Shown: in pieces, positions 1-8,521 of the stretch | Position numbering within the stretch: position 1 is the stretch's first letter | Layout of the letters: the number at the start of each line of letters is the position of its first letter | Source: Bordetella parapertussis | Lineage (GTDB): Bacteria > Pseudomonadota > Gammaproteobacteria > Burkholderiales > Burkholderiaceae_C | Assembly: GCA_945878065.1 (NCBI GenBank) | Contig: CAMDXA010000002.1 | Coordinates: 1 to 64,000, forward strand | Direction of reading: 5' to 3' | Length of the DNA: 64,000 nucleotides | Position numbers and translations under genes: made by a program | The notes under the pieces: generated by a model | The model's input: the letters and a program-made list of their open reading frames with translations, nothing else | Told to the model about the DNA's origin: nothing | Database searches by the model: none

Positions 1-431
1 TTGATGGTGCCTTTGGCACTGATGGCGCGGCTCCACACGGGGAATCCCATTTGGGTGAGTTCGGAGACATCGCGCACGCCAGCGTCAATCACCAAAGCAC
101 GCGCACCGCGCGCCATGAAAGACGTGGCCAATAAATCGCCGAAATACCCATCGGTGCAAGGTGCAGTGATAGCCGCTACCACAATGTCGCCGGGTTGAAT
201 TTGCTCTGCCACCACATGCATCATCCAGTTGTCACCCGGGTGTAGTAACACGGTGACTGCGGTTCCGCTGACTCGCGCGCCTGCGTAAATCGGGCGCATG
301 ACGGTGTGCATCAAACCTAAACGCCCCATGGCTTCATGGACGGTTGCCACACCAAATTGGGCGAGTTTCTCGGCAGCCAGTTGGTCTGCACGAACAATAT
401 GGCGCCTCACGGTTCCCAGTGGATAGTGCAT
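1..431 (-). CDS. ligK: 4-carboxy-4-hydroxy-2-oxoadipate aldolase (RraA-like), C-terminus cut by window edge
   Basis: This partial gene starts at the ATG at 431-429 and runs off the left edge, so about 143 N-terminal residues are visible. It would split 4-carboxy-4-hydroxy-2-oxoadipate into pyruvate and oxaloacetate, the last step of protocatechuate/gallate 4,5-cleavage. The class II aldolase/RraA fold is recognisable from the HPGDNWMMH stretch and from [20 protein letters not shown] followed by GVRDVSEL. In this family that Arg-Asp pair binds pyruvate and, through water, the metal. The start lies one base after the ligJ stop codon, and a GAAAGG-like ribosome site sits inside the end of ligJ, so the two are probably translated together. 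The ligJ neighbour favours the aldolase over the RNase E inhibitor RraA, which shares the fold. Confidence 0.85.
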   Translation of the reverse strand, partial: MHYPLGTVRRHIVRADQLAAEKLAQFGVATVHEAMGRLGLMHTVMRPIYAGARVSGTAVTVLLHPGDNWMMHVVAEQIQPGDIVVAAITAPCTDGYFGDLLATSFMARGARALVIDAGVRDVSELTQMGFPVWSRAISAKGTI

Positions 432-432
432 G

Positions 433-1467
433 TCACAAACCTTTCTGCTTGAGTCGGGCATCCAGCCGGGTGAACACCCTGCGTGCATTGCCTTCGTAAA
501 TCAATTCGCGGTCGTATCCGTCCAAGATCAAACTGTTTTCAATGTAGCGTTTGGTGTCGTCAAAGAAAAAACCTGTTTGCGGGTCTATGCCGCGTACCGC
601 ACCAATCATCTCGGACGCGAACAACACGTTTTTCACCGGTATGACGGTGTTGAGCAAATCGATACCCGGCTGGTGGTACACGCAGGTATCGAAATAAATA
701 TTGTTGAGCAAATGCTCTTCTAACAAGGGTTTTTTCAACTCTTGCGCCAAACCACGAAAACGTCCCCAGTGGTAAGGCACCGCGCCGCCGCCGTGCGGGA
801 TCAAAAACTTCAGCGTTGGAAAATCTTTGAACAAATCACTGGTCAGGCATTGCATGAAAGCCGTGGTGTCCGCATTCAAATAATGCGCACCCGTGGTGTG
901 AAAACACGCGTTACAACTGGTGGACACATGGATCATGGCGGGCAAATCGTACTCGACCATTTTTTCAAAAATCGGGTACCAATGCTTGTCGCTCAAAGGC
1001 GGACTGGTCCAGTGGCCACCAGATGGATCAGGGTTCAAATTGATGCCCACCACACCATACTCTTTGACGCATTTCTCCAACTCTGGAATACAAGTCGCCG
1101 GGTCCACGCCCGGTGACTGCGGCAGCATGGCAACAGGCACAAAGTGGTCTGGAAACAAAGTGGCGACACGGAAGCACAGTTCGTTACAAATAGCTGCCCA
1201 TGTGGAGGACACGGCAAAGTCACCAATGTGGTGTGCCATGAAAGAGGCGCGCGGCGAGAACAAAGTGATGTCACTGCCCCGCTCTTTCATCAATCGCAAC
1301 TGATTGCTTTCTATGCTTTCGCGCAATTCATCGTCACTGATCTGCAGTTCATCTGCGCGCGGCATGCATGTCGGATCTTTGATGCCAGCGATTTGACGAT
1401 TCCGCCACGCTTCAAGCGCCTTGGGCGCAGTTGTGTAGTGGCCATGACAATCAATAACTAAACCCAT
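433..1467 (-). CDS. ligJ: 4-oxalomesaconate hydratase, amidohydrolase superfamily
   Basis: The 344-residue protein hydrates 4-oxalomesaconate to 4-carboxy-4-hydroxy-2-oxoadipate in the protocatechuate/gallate 4,5-cleavage pathway, in the cytoplasm. It belongs to the metal-dependent amidohydrolase family and is close to the usual LigJ length of about 340. Visible metal-site residues are H8 and H10 (DCHGH), H180 (PAMIHVSTS) and E286 ([10 protein letters not shown]), with H225 in [16 protein letters not shown]. LigJ is known for a glutamate where decarboxylase relatives carry aspartate, and a glutamate is what is seen here. It has its own strong ribosome site (TAGGAG) just upstream and is followed one base later by ligK. 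The ring-opening dioxygenase and the earlier lig genes are not in the window. Confidence 0.88.
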   Translation of the reverse strand: MGLVIDCHGHYTTAPKALEAWRNRQIAGIKDPTCMPRADELQISDDELRESIESNQLRLMKERGSDITLFSPRASFMAHHIGDFAVSSTWAAICNELCFRVATLFPDHFVPVAMLPQSPGVDPATCIPELEKCVKEYGVVGINLNPDPSGGHWTSPPLSDKHWYPIFEKMVEYDLPAMIHVSTSCNACFHTTGAHYLNADTTAFMQCLTSDLFKDFPTLKFLIPHGGGAVPYHWGRFRGLAQELKKPLLEEHLLNNIYFDTCVYHQPGIDLLNTVIPVKNVLFASEMIGAVRGIDPQTGFFFDDTKRYIENSLILDGYDRELIYEGNARRVFTRLDARLKQKGL

Positions 1468-1498
1468 CTCTTAACTCCTAAAACACCGTTTCAACGGG

Positions 1499-2341
1499 TT
1501 ATACGCCCAACACATTCAATGGCAAAAATACTTTGAACAAACCCGCGCCAAGCACCAGGTGCGGACCAAAAGGCAAGGGTTCACCAGCTTTCATACGCCC
1601 TTTGAGTCGCTTATAAATAGCGAAAACAACCCCGCTGACCGATGCCAGCAGCACCAGTGCAGGCAGCGCGGTCCAACCCAACCAAGCCCCGAGTGCCGCC
1701 AGCAATTTGAAGTCGCCTTCGCCCATGCCTTGCTTGCCGGTAAACCAGCCAAATACCGCCTGCACAGACCACAGCAACCCGTACCCCAAAGCCGCGCCCC
1801 ACACACTTTGTTCCAGCGACAAATGTATCCATCCGAGCGATGCACACAGCATTCCGATCCACATCAAGGGCAGTGTCAGGCTATCGGGCAACAACATGGT
1901 GTCTGCATCTATCAGCGCCAAAGCAATCAGCACAGTGGCAAACACTGCCCACGCCAGAGCAGTGACAGACATGCCGGCGTACCAGGCAGATGCGGCCCAT
2001 ACCAAAGCCACCACGGTTTCCACCAAGGGGTAACGCCAGGACACTTTGGCTTCGCAAAAGCCACAACGACCTTTGAGCCATAGATAACTCAGCACCGGCA
2101 CCAAATCACGCGCACGCAAGGGTGTGTGACACGTGGTGCAGTGCGAACGTGGCATCGCCAAGTTGAAAACTGGCAGTTCAATGTCTTGCTGCTGATTGGC
2201 CAACGCAAATTCACGTTGCCATTGGTGTTGCATCATTTGAGGCAAACGCCAGACCAGCACGTTGATAAAACTGCCGATTTGCAATCCCACCAATCCCGCA
2301 ACAAGCGGCCAGGCCCAAGGCAAGTTGTCAAAAACGTCCAT
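1499..2341 (-). CDS. pilD: type IV prepilin peptidase / N-methyltransferase
   Basis: This 280-residue inner-membrane aspartyl protease would cleave the leader of type IV pilin or type II secretion pseudopilins and methylate the new N-terminus. The N-terminal GSFINVLVWRLP motif is followed by two zinc-type pairs, C68-x2-C71 and C93-x2-C96. The catalytic aspartates lie in LALIDADTMLLPD (about D145) and GMGEGDFKLL (D210). Several hydrophobic membrane segments follow. The start was placed at 2341 because it overlaps the dctM stop as TGATG; an upstream start at 2413 would add 24 residues inside dctM. No pilB, pilC or coaE, its common partners, is present. The coupling to a TRAP transporter gene is odd. 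All catalytic motifs are intact. Confidence 0.88.
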   Translation of the reverse strand: MDVFDNLPWAWPLVAGLVGLQIGSFINVLVWRLPQMMQHQWQREFALANQQQDIELPVFNLAMPRSHCTTCHTPLRARDLVPVLSYLWLKGRCGFCEAKVSWRYPLVETVVALVWAASAWYAGMSVTALAWAVFATVLIALALIDADTMLLPDSLTLPLMWIGMLCASLGWIHLSLEQSVWGAALGYGLLWSVQAVFGWFTGKQGMGEGDFKLLAALGAWLGWTALPALVLLASVSGVVFAIYKRLKGRMKAGEPLPFGPHLVLGAGLFKVFLPLNVLGV

Positions 2342-3663
2342 CACATCATTCTCACCAACCACAAGCACACACCGGGAAAGAACAACAGCAACAACAAACG
2401 CAGCACATCCCAAGCCAGAAAAGGAAACACACCTTTGTATGTTTCCGACATCGGAACGTCCCGCGCCAAGTTATTCACCACATACACATTCAGCCCCACA
2501 GGTGGCGCAATCAAACCGATGCCCACCGTCATCAACACCAGAATGCCAAACCAAATGGCTTTGAGTTCGGTGGGCAAGCCCCATAAATCCAGTTGCATGA
2601 TGGCGGGAAAAATAACAGGGATGGTCAGCAACAGCATAGACAACTCGTCCATGACACAGCCCAGCACCACATACAACACCAATACGGCCATCACCACCAC
2701 AATAGGTGCCACAGGCAAATGGCTGACCCAATCGGCCACCATCGACGGCATGGCAGACAAAGCCAGTGCGGCATTCATCATGTCTGCGCCCAGAAAAATC
2801 ATGAACACCATGGCGCTGGTTTCAGCCGTGCTGAGCAGGGCTTGTCGCATGCCTGCCCCTTTGAGTTCACCTCGCGCCAACCCAATAGCAAATGTCAACA
2901 ATGCGCCAATGGCCGCCCCTTCTGTCGGAGAAAAAATTCCGCCGTAAATGCCACCAAACACCACCACAAAAATCATGAGGATCGGCCAAATTTTCCAAAG
3001 CGCTTCCCAGCGCTCTGCAACCGTCGACTTTTCGCTGGGCGGGACCATGTCAGGGCGCAACCGGCAATACACCGCAATAACCACCATGTACCCCAGCGCA
3101 GCCAAGATACCCGGAACGATGGCCGCAGCAAACAGCTTGGCAATGTTTTGCTCGGTCAATATGGCATACACCACCAAGGGCACGGAAGGCGGTATCAAAA
3201 TACCCAGGGTGCCACCGGTAGCCAAGGTAGCAGTAGACAAGCGACCCATATAACCATGGGCTTTCATCTCCGGATAAGCCACCTGTGTGATCGTTGCCGA
3301 TGTCGCCACAGAAGAACCGCATACCGCACCAAAAGCCGCTGCGCTCAAGATGGCCGCCATGGCCAAACCACCCCGCACATGGCCCATCAAGGCCGATGCC
3401 GCGCGAAACAAGTCGCGGCTTAAACCGCCTTGTGTGGCGAAATTTCCCATCAATAAAAACAAAGGGATGACACTCAATTCGTAGACCGTCAGACGCGCGA
3501 CTGCACTGCCTTTGAGCAAATTGAGCAAGGCCATTTCGTTGTTGATCGCCCAATAACCCAATGCGCCGGGTATGAACATGGCCGCAGCGATCGGCACACG
3601 CACACCCATCATCAAAAGCATCAGGGCAAACATGCCCAAACCAATGGCCGTGGGCGAAGTCAT
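2341..3663 (-). CDS. dctM: TRAP transporter large permease (DctM type)
   Basis: The 440-residue protein is the large, many-spanning membrane subunit of a TRAP importer, which drives sodium- or proton-coupled uptake of an organic acid delivered by the DctP protein. It is hydrophobic throughout and has family features such as GVRVPIAAAMFIPG near the N-terminus, GTLGILIPPSVPLVVYA in the middle and TPPVGLNV-like IAPPVGLNVYVVNN near the end. The start at 3663 was chosen because its ATG overlaps the dctQ stop (ATGA); a longer frame to 3783 lies inside dctQ. The stop overlaps the start of pilD. The substrate cannot be read from the sequence, but the ligJ/ligK context suggests a carboxylated aromatic compound or an intermediate of its breakdown. 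Confidence 0.93.
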   Translation of the reverse strand: MTSPTAIGLGMFALMLLMMGVRVPIAAAMFIPGALGYWAINNEMALLNLLKGSAVARLTVYELSVIPLFLLMGNFATQGGLSRDLFRAASALMGHVRGGLAMAAILSAAAFGAVCGSSVATSATITQVAYPEMKAHGYMGRLSTATLATGGTLGILIPPSVPLVVYAILTEQNIAKLFAAAIVPGILAALGYMVVIAVYCRLRPDMVPPSEKSTVAERWEALWKIWPILMIFVVVFGGIYGGIFSPTEGAAIGALLTFAIGLARGELKGAGMRQALLSTAETSAMVFMIFLGADMMNAALALSAMPSMVADWVSHLPVAPIVVVMAVLVLYVVLGCVMDELSMLLLTIPVIFPAIMQLDLWGLPTELKAIWFGILVLMTVGIGLIAPPVGLNVYVVNNLARDVPMSETYKGVFPFLAWDVLRLLLLLFFPGVCLWLVRMM

Positions 3664-4163
3664 ACCGAAACCTTGCCTTGCAAATCTGCCAAGGAACGAC
3701 CGAGAGCCAACTGCCAAGACTGCACCATAGCCACCAAAGCCGCCAATGCCAAACCAGGAGCCAAGCATGCATACGCCCACCACATGGGCAAGCCCAAAAT
3801 CATGGTGGCTTCAAACGATTCGTAAGCGACTGCCGCACCGGCCGCAGAACGCCAAGACAGCACTGCATACATCAGCGCCAGTAACACACTGCCCAATGCA
3901 TCGAGTCTGGAAACGGTTTTTTTAGAAGCGTTTTGCGTGAAGAAATCAACAAAAATATGGGCCCCACGCCATTGGCACCACGGCAAGCACAGCGAGAGGC
4001 TGAGCGCAATACCCATTTGCACCATTTCAACGTCGCCTTGCAGCGGGGACTGAAACATGGCGCGACCAATCACACTCCACGTGGTCATGCCACCGATCAA
4101 CAAAGCAAATGCAGCGCCTGCAATGGCGCACCAAGCGCTTAGACGAAACAATAAACGGCTCAC
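3660..4163 (-). CDS. dctQ: TRAP transporter small permease (DctQ type)
   Basis: The 167-residue protein is the small membrane subunit of the TRAP system, with four predicted membrane helices. Family features include VIGRAMFQSPLQGDVEMVQM and LCLPWCQWRGAHIFVDFF. It starts with GTG at 4163 in a GTGA overlap with the dctP stop and ends in an ATGA overlap with dctM, so dctP-dctQ-dctM is one translationally coupled unit. Nothing is missing compared with the usual DctQ length. Confidence 0.9.
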   Translation of the reverse strand: MSRLLFRLSAWCAIAGAAFALLIGGMTTWSVIGRAMFQSPLQGDVEMVQMGIALSLSLCLPWCQWRGAHIFVDFFTQNASKKTVSRLDALGSVLLALMYAVLSWRSAAGAAVAYESFEATMILGLPMWWAYACLAPGLALAALVAMVQSWQLALGRSLADLQGKVSV

Positions 4164-5191
4164 TTTTTATGTTTGACCAACAAGTCAGTGGCATCTTGCA
4201 GTAATTGCCGACCATTCAATCCGCGCCGACCCACTTCGTCAAACCATTCATCGCGCAAAGGTGCGGCGGCTTTCATCCACTGGTCTGTTTCGGCTGCAGA
4301 CAGCACCCAAATGGTGTTGCCGCGTGTTTGCGCCGACTTGCGGCCCGCCGCTTGGCTCTCGTCCCATATCTTGCCGATTTGCTTGGACAAAGCAGCGCCG
4401 CTGTTGCGATCGATCACGGCTTTTATGTCGGCAGGCAAGCTGTCATAACGCGATTGGTTCATGGCAAGAATAAACACGGCCGAGTACATGGCAGGTTTGG
4501 ACGGATGTGTTTCGGTATGAAACTTGGTCATCTCTTGTAACTTGAAACCGGGGATGACTTCCCAGGGCAATAAAAACCCATCGATGGTTCCCTTGGACAG
4601 AGCATCTGCCACGGCTGGCACCGGCATGCCCACCGGTGTCGCACCCAGCTTGGCTAACAATTTGTTGGTCAACCGGGTTGGGGCCCGCATCTTGAGACCT
4701 TTGAAATCATCCAGCGTTTTGATTTGTTTGGAGGCGGTGTGGGCATAGCCTTCGTCATGCACCCAGACAGCCAAAATTTTGGTGCCGGGAAATTCTTTGC
4801 TCGCATTTTTTTGCAAATAGTCCCAAGCTGCTGAAGCGGCCACTTCGGCAGAGTTGGTTAAAAAAGGCAATTCAAACACTTCCATCGCTGGAAAACGCCC
4901 TGCGGTGTAACCAGGCAGCGTGACGACCAAATCGTCCACCCCGTCACGCACTCTGTCGACCAATTGCGCGGGTGTGCCACCACCAGACATGGCGGGCAAC
5001 AACTGACATTTCACATGGTTTTTGGATTCGGCGGCAATCTTCTCGCACCAAGGGCCAATCACCCGCGTCGGCGCCATCGCAGTGGAGGGCCAAATATGGT
5101 GAAACTTCAGCACCACTTCTTGGGCGGCGGCCGTCCATGAAACCGACACACATCCAACAAACAAGACCGACAAACGCAAGTGATTCAGCAT
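4160..5191 (-). CDS. dctP: TRAP transporter substrate-binding protein (DctP type)
   Basis: The 343-residue periplasmic protein captures the ligand for the DctQM permease. An N-terminal Sec signal peptide (about residues 1-23, ending SWTAAAQ) is followed by the DctP fold. The segment LDDFKGLKMRAPTRLTNKLL contains the conserved arginine that usually forms a salt bridge with a carboxylate ligand, and ALSKGTIDGFLLPWEV matches the second family block. It is the first gene of the dctPQM unit and lies 138 bases downstream of the co-oriented GntR regulator gene. That 138-base gap shows no clear hairpin or operator. The carboxylate ligand is inferred from the family; its identity is unknown. Confidence 0.9.
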   Translation of the reverse strand: MLNHLRLSVLFVGCVSVSWTAAAQEVVLKFHHIWPSTAMAPTRVIGPWCEKIAAESKNHVKCQLLPAMSGGGTPAQLVDRVRDGVDDLVVTLPGYTAGRFPAMEVFELPFLTNSAEVAASAAWDYLQKNASKEFPGTKILAVWVHDEGYAHTASKQIKTLDDFKGLKMRAPTRLTNKLLAKLGATPVGMPVPAVADALSKGTIDGFLLPWEVIPGFKLQEMTKFHTETHPSKPAMYSAVFILAMNQSRYDSLPADIKAVIDRNSGAALSKQIGKIWDESQAAGRKSAQTRGNTIWVLSAAETDQWMKAAAPLRDEWFDEVGRRGLNGRQLLQDATDLLVKHKK

Positions 5192-5329
5192 GGCTTACTC
5201 ATTTATGCAGGGAAGAAAATTCAGGCCACCCTTGGGCCTTGCGAACGCAGACTATACCGGTTAGACACTGACGCGAATCTGATCCTGACAGAGCGGTGCA
5301 GCCAAATGTTGAGACATTGCCCAAGCCCT

Positions 5330-6100
5330 TCATCGGTGGCTAGGCCTGATCAAGTTCACCCCCGGCAATGGCTTGTGTTGGGTACTGCGCATGGCGTCGC
5401 TCAAGTTGCGTTGCGCCAAGCGTGAATGTTCGCGCATGATGGCCTCGGCACGCGCCCCTTCGCGTCGCTCAATGGCTTGCAACACTTGGTGATGCTGGTC
5501 TTGTGCCACGATCAACATATCACGCGCCTGCGGACTGTGCGCTTGGCTGACCACAAAACCGGAGGGCGAGGCGAATGGCAAACCAACGACACGCTCCCAC
5601 TCACGGCGCAGCACTTGACTAGCGGCCATGTCTTGCAACAAGGCATGGAATTTTTCGTTCTGTGCGACGTAGATACCGAATGCTTCTTCGTTCAATCGGT
5701 CCACCGCCAAGAGCTGGTCAATGCGCGCCAGACAGGCACGCGCCTCGGCCAGCAACACCGGCGCGCATCCGCGCTCTGCTGCCAATCGCGCCGCCAAGCC
5801 CTCAAGCGTGCCCCGCAATTCGATGGCGTCTGACACATCTTGCTCGGTGAAAGTTCGCACCGCATAACCGCCATTGGCCAAAGCCTCAAGCAAGCCTTCT
5901 TGCTCGAGTTTCATCAATGCGGTGCGAATAGGTGTACGCGACACGCCGAGTTTGTCCACCAAAGTCAGTTCTGCAATACGTGAGCCTGCAGGCAACTCGG
6001 CCGCCAAAATCATTTCGCGCAAACGCAATTGCGCCCGCACGGCTTGCGAATGACCGGGCGCTGCTTCAGCAGAAAAAGGGGGGCGGTCTGCGGTGTTCAA
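5330..6100 (-). CDS. GntR-family transcriptional regulator, FCD (FadR) subfamily
   Basis: The 256-residue protein has an N-terminal winged helix-turn-helix (about residues 25-90, LREMILAAELPAGSRIAEL through LGVSRTPIRTALMKLEQEG). An all-helical FCD effector domain follows from about residue 95 (SDAIELRGTLEGLAARLAAE). FCD regulators bind organic acids through a metal site and often repress adjacent catabolic genes. The frame opens with a TTG at 6100 and no better start is visible upstream, so the exact start is unsure. It lies upstream of dctPQM-pilD-ligJK on the same strand and is divergent from a MetE-like gene. The divergent region carries TGTATAC palindromes that could be its operators. The inducer is unknown. 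Confidence 0.88.
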   Translation of the reverse strand: MNTADRPPFSAEAAPGHSQAVRAQLRLREMILAAELPAGSRIAELTLVDKLGVSRTPIRTALMKLEQEGLLEALANGGYAVRTFTEQDVSDAIELRGTLEGLAARLAAERGCAPVLLAEARACLARIDQLLAVDRLNEEAFGIYVAQNEKFHALLQDMAASQVLRREWERVVGLPFASPSGFVVSQAHSPQARDMLIVAQDQHHQVLQAIERREGARAEAIMREHSRLAQRNLSDAMRSTQHKPLPGVNLIRPSHR

Positions 6101-6104
6101 AGGA

Positions 6105-6213
6105 TGTACAAGTGTGTATTTGTGGGCAAGTCTTCGCCCAAATTGTATACATTAAGCCAAAAAAATTGGGTAAAAAGACAGATTTGATGCTTTTTTGGCC
6201 ATTTATGTATACT
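6105..6213. promoter_or_regulatory. Divergent control region with TGTATAC operator-like sites and a promoter
   Basis: A perfect 8-base palindrome TGTATACA lies at 6144-6151. A second copy, TGTATACT, lies at 6206-6213, 62 bases away or about six helical turns. A shorter palindrome TGTACA is at 6105-6110 beside the regulator start. The second site coincides with a likely -10 (TATACT, 6208-6213) that pairs with TTGATG (6184-6189) at 18-base spacing in front of the MetE-like gene. FCD regulators typically bind such short TGT-rich palindromes, so repression by the neighbouring GntR protein is a reasonable inference. No binding data exist here. Confidence 0.5.
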
Positions 6214-6256
6214 TCGCCGCGTTCTAAGCCCCTTCTTCAACCGCCCAGGAGAATCC

Positions 6257-7375
6257 ATGACCACGCCTCACATCCCCGCCCGCTTTGACCATGTCGGCAG
6301 CTTTTTGCGCCCCGCCTATCTTTTAGAGGCGCGGGAACAAAAAGCCAAGGGGCAGATCACACCTGAACAACTGCGCGTGGTGGAAGACAAAGCCATTGCA
6401 GAGATCGTCAAGTTTCAGGAAGACGTGGGCCTGAAGTCCATCACCGACGGCGAATTCCGTCGCACCTATTTCCATATCGATTTTCTGGAACAAATCGGCG
6501 GCGTGAAAACCGACATACCGGTCACCATCGAGCGACCCGACGGTACACAAGAACTCGCGCCACCGGTGATCCGCGTGATCGACAAAGTGCGCCATGTCAA
6601 AGACATTCAACTTGCTGACTTCAATTATTTGAAATCACAGATCGCCACCGGCAACACGCCCAAAGTGACGATTCCCTCACCGACCATGTTGCATTTCCGC
6701 GGTGGACGCGCCGGTATCAGCAAGGACGCTTACCCCGAACTTGACCCGTCTTTTTACGACGATGTGGCCAAGGCCTACGGAGACGAATTGCGTTCACTCG
6801 CCGCTGCCGGTTGCACTTATGTGCAAATGGACGACACCAACCTCGCCTATTTGTGCGACGACAAAATGCGCGAAGCCGCACGTGCGCGTGGTGACGACCC
6901 CAATGAATTGCCGCACCGCTATGCTGCCTTCATCAACAAAGTGGTGGCGCAAAAACCCGCCGGCATGACGTTGGCCATGCACTTATGCCGGGGAAATTTC
7001 AAAAGCACGCACGCCGCTGCCGGTAACTATGAGCCTGTGGCCGAGGCCTTGTTGTCCGAGATGAACATTGACGCGTATTTTCTGGAGTATGACGACCACC
7101 GCAGCGGCGACTTCCGCCCTTTGCGCTACTTGGCCATAGACAAATTGGTGGTTCTCGGTTTGGTGACCACCAAATTTGGCGCGATGGAAAGCAAAGACAG
7201 TTTGAAACGACGCATCGACGAAGCCGCCAAGCATGCGCCCTTGTCGCAGTTGGCGCTGTCACCGCAATGCGGTTTTTCCAGCACGGTGCATGGCAACAAT
7301 ATTGCAGTGGAAGACCAGCGCAACAAATTGCGTTTAGTGGTGGAAACTGCGCAAGAGGTGTGGGGCAACAGCTAA
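6257..7375 (+). CDS. Cobalamin-independent methionine synthase II family protein (YxjG/MetE C-terminal-like)
   Basis: The 372-residue protein matches the catalytic C-terminal half of MetE and stands alone without the N-terminal half. The zinc-site residues of MetE are all present: H242-x-C244 (MHLCRGNFKS), E277 (YFLEYDD) and C338 (SPQCGFSS). The segment MDDTNLAY fits the homocysteine/substrate region. Such short homologues (for example YxjG and YxjH of Bacillus) have uncertain methyl donors and acceptors. A good AGGAG ribosome site precedes the ATG. It is divergent from the GntR regulator and convergent with the enoyl-CoA hydratase, with 5 bases between the stops. In a catabolic neighbourhood it may move methyl groups from a substrate rather than make methionine; that is speculation. 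Confidence 0.82.
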   Translation: MTTPHIPARFDHVGSFLRPAYLLEAREQKAKGQITPEQLRVVEDKAIAEIVKFQEDVGLKSITDGEFRRTYFHIDFLEQIGGVKTDIPVTIERPDGTQELAPPVIRVIDKVRHVKDIQLADFNYLKSQIATGNTPKVTIPSPTMLHFRGGRAGISKDAYPELDPSFYDDVAKAYGDELRSLAAAGCTYVQMDDTNLAYLCDDKMREAARARGDDPNELPHRYAAFINKVVAQKPAGMTLAMHLCRGNFKSTHAAAGNYEPVAEALLSEMNIDAYFLEYDDHRSGDFRPLRYLAIDKLVVLGLVTTKFGAMESKDSLKRRIDEAAKHAPLSQLALSPQCGFSSTVHGNNIAVEDQRNKLRLVVETAQEVWGNS

Positions 7376-7380
7376 GCGGT

Positions 7381-8175
7381 TCAACGGCCTTTGAAGTTGG
7401 CGGGTCTGCGCTCTTTGAACGAAGCCAAGCCTTCTTTCAAATCGTCGGTGAAGGCCACATCTCTGAAAGAGCGCGATTCCCACTGCAAGGCTTCGCCCAT
7501 GTGCATCCCAACCGAGCGGCGCACCACTTCTTTGGCGAAACGATGCGACAAAGGTGCGCGTGTGGACAGCATCTGTGCATACTCCAAGGTCTTGGCTAAG
7601 AGTTCGTGTGGCGCATAAACGCGATTAACCAATCCGATGCGGTGAGCATGGTCGGCATTGACACGCTCACCCGACAAAATGATTTCCATGGCATGGCCCA
7701 TACCGACAATTTGCGGCAAGCGAATCAAGCCGCCATCGCAGGCATGGAAACCCCATTTCGCGTCTTGCAAAGCGAACTCGGCGCTGGGTGAACAAAAGCG
7801 CATATCGCAGGCCAAGGCCAACTCAAAGCCACCCGAAATGGCGAAACCATTGACCGCCGCCAGAATCGGTTTGTCAATGTCTAAGTTGCGGGTGATGCCA
7901 CCAAAGCCCGGGCCATTGGTGTACTTGGCGCGAAACTCAGGCGCAGCGGCCTGTGCAAAGTACAAGGTGTAGGTTTTTAAATCTGCACCGGCACAAAACG
8001 CTTTGTCACCGGCACCAGTGATCACTGCCACTCTGGCGTCATCTTCTTGGTCAAACGTGCGCCAAACATCTATCAATGCTTCGTTTGCCGCGAAGTCCAA
8101 TGAATTCATTTTGTCAGCTCGATTGATGGTGATCAATCGCACTGCGCCGTGTTTTTCGTAAGCAATATCAGCCAT
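7381..8175 (-). CDS. Enoyl-CoA hydratase/isomerase (crotonase) family protein
   Basis: The 264-residue crotonase would hydrate or isomerise an enoyl-CoA in the cytoplasm. The oxyanion-hole motifs are AFCAGADLKTY (about residues 59-69) and AISGGFELALACDMRF (about 112-127). The usual catalytic region follows, with an acidic residue in ALQDAKWGFHA. It is the last gene of a long minus-strand run and its start overlaps the end of the DUF35 gene by 8 bases, so it is co-translated with the DUF35/thiolase pair. The set of synthetase, thiolase and hydratase suggests CoA-ester degradation of an acid. The substrate is not evident. Confidence 0.88.
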   Translation of the reverse strand: MADIAYEKHGAVRLITINRADKMNSLDFAANEALIDVWRTFDQEDDARVAVITGAGDKAFCAGADLKTYTLYFAQAAAPEFRAKYTNGPGFGGITRNLDIDKPILAAVNGFAISGGFELALACDMRFCSPSAEFALQDAKWGFHACDGGLIRLPQIVGMGHAMEIILSGERVNADHAHRIGLVNRVYAPHELLAKTLEYAQMLSTRAPLSHRFAKEVVRRSVGMHMGEALQWESRSFRDVAFTDDLKEGLASFKERRPANFKGR

Positions 8176-8521
8176 GTGAGGTCACCTTGAAAATGGGAAT
8201 ATCTGATGCAGTTTCTGCAATAGCAACTGCTTGCACGCGGTCACCGGTTTGGTCGCTTGCTTCGTGCAGCAATCGCCCTGAAATACGCATGCCGTTGTCT
8301 AGATCAATAACGCAGACATGGTAGACACCTTCGCTTTTGAAACGCATCGGAGGTTTGCGTATCGTGGTCCAACTCGCCAATATGCCGGTAGAAGTCACAG
8401 GCACAGAAGAAAACCGTCGCCCCAAACACTGGGCGCAAGCCATCGGTGAGCGCTGGGTCAAGGTCTGACAATCCTTGCATTGGTATGCCGTTAAGGCAGG
8501 CAATAAGGTAAGCGTGCTCAT
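8168..8521 (-). CDS. DUF35 OB-fold / zinc-ribbon protein, thiolase partner
   Basis: The 117-residue protein carries an N-terminal rubredoxin-like zinc ribbon (AYQCKDCQTLT then MACAQCLG, two CxxC pairs) and a C-terminal OB fold (about residues 40-110, GILASWTTIRKPP and YHVCVIDLDNGMRISGRL). DUF35 proteins commonly pair with SCP-x type thiolases or hydratases and are needed for their activity or assembly. The start at 8521 was chosen because its ATG overlaps the thiolase stop (ATGA). A 10-residue longer frame would lie inside the thiolase gene. The tight coupling supports a complex with the thiolase. Confidence 0.88.
   Translation of the reverse strand: MSTLTLLPALTAYQCKDCQTLTQRSPMACAQCLGRRFSSVPVTSTGILASWTTIRKPPMRFKSEGVYHVCVIDLDNGMRISGRLLHEASDQTGDRVQAVAIAETASDIPIFKVTSHG

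Noticed and set aside
2341..2413. Longer start of pilD within dctM
   Set aside because: The extra 24 residues lie before the first family motif, and the TGATG coupling at 2341 is a better start.
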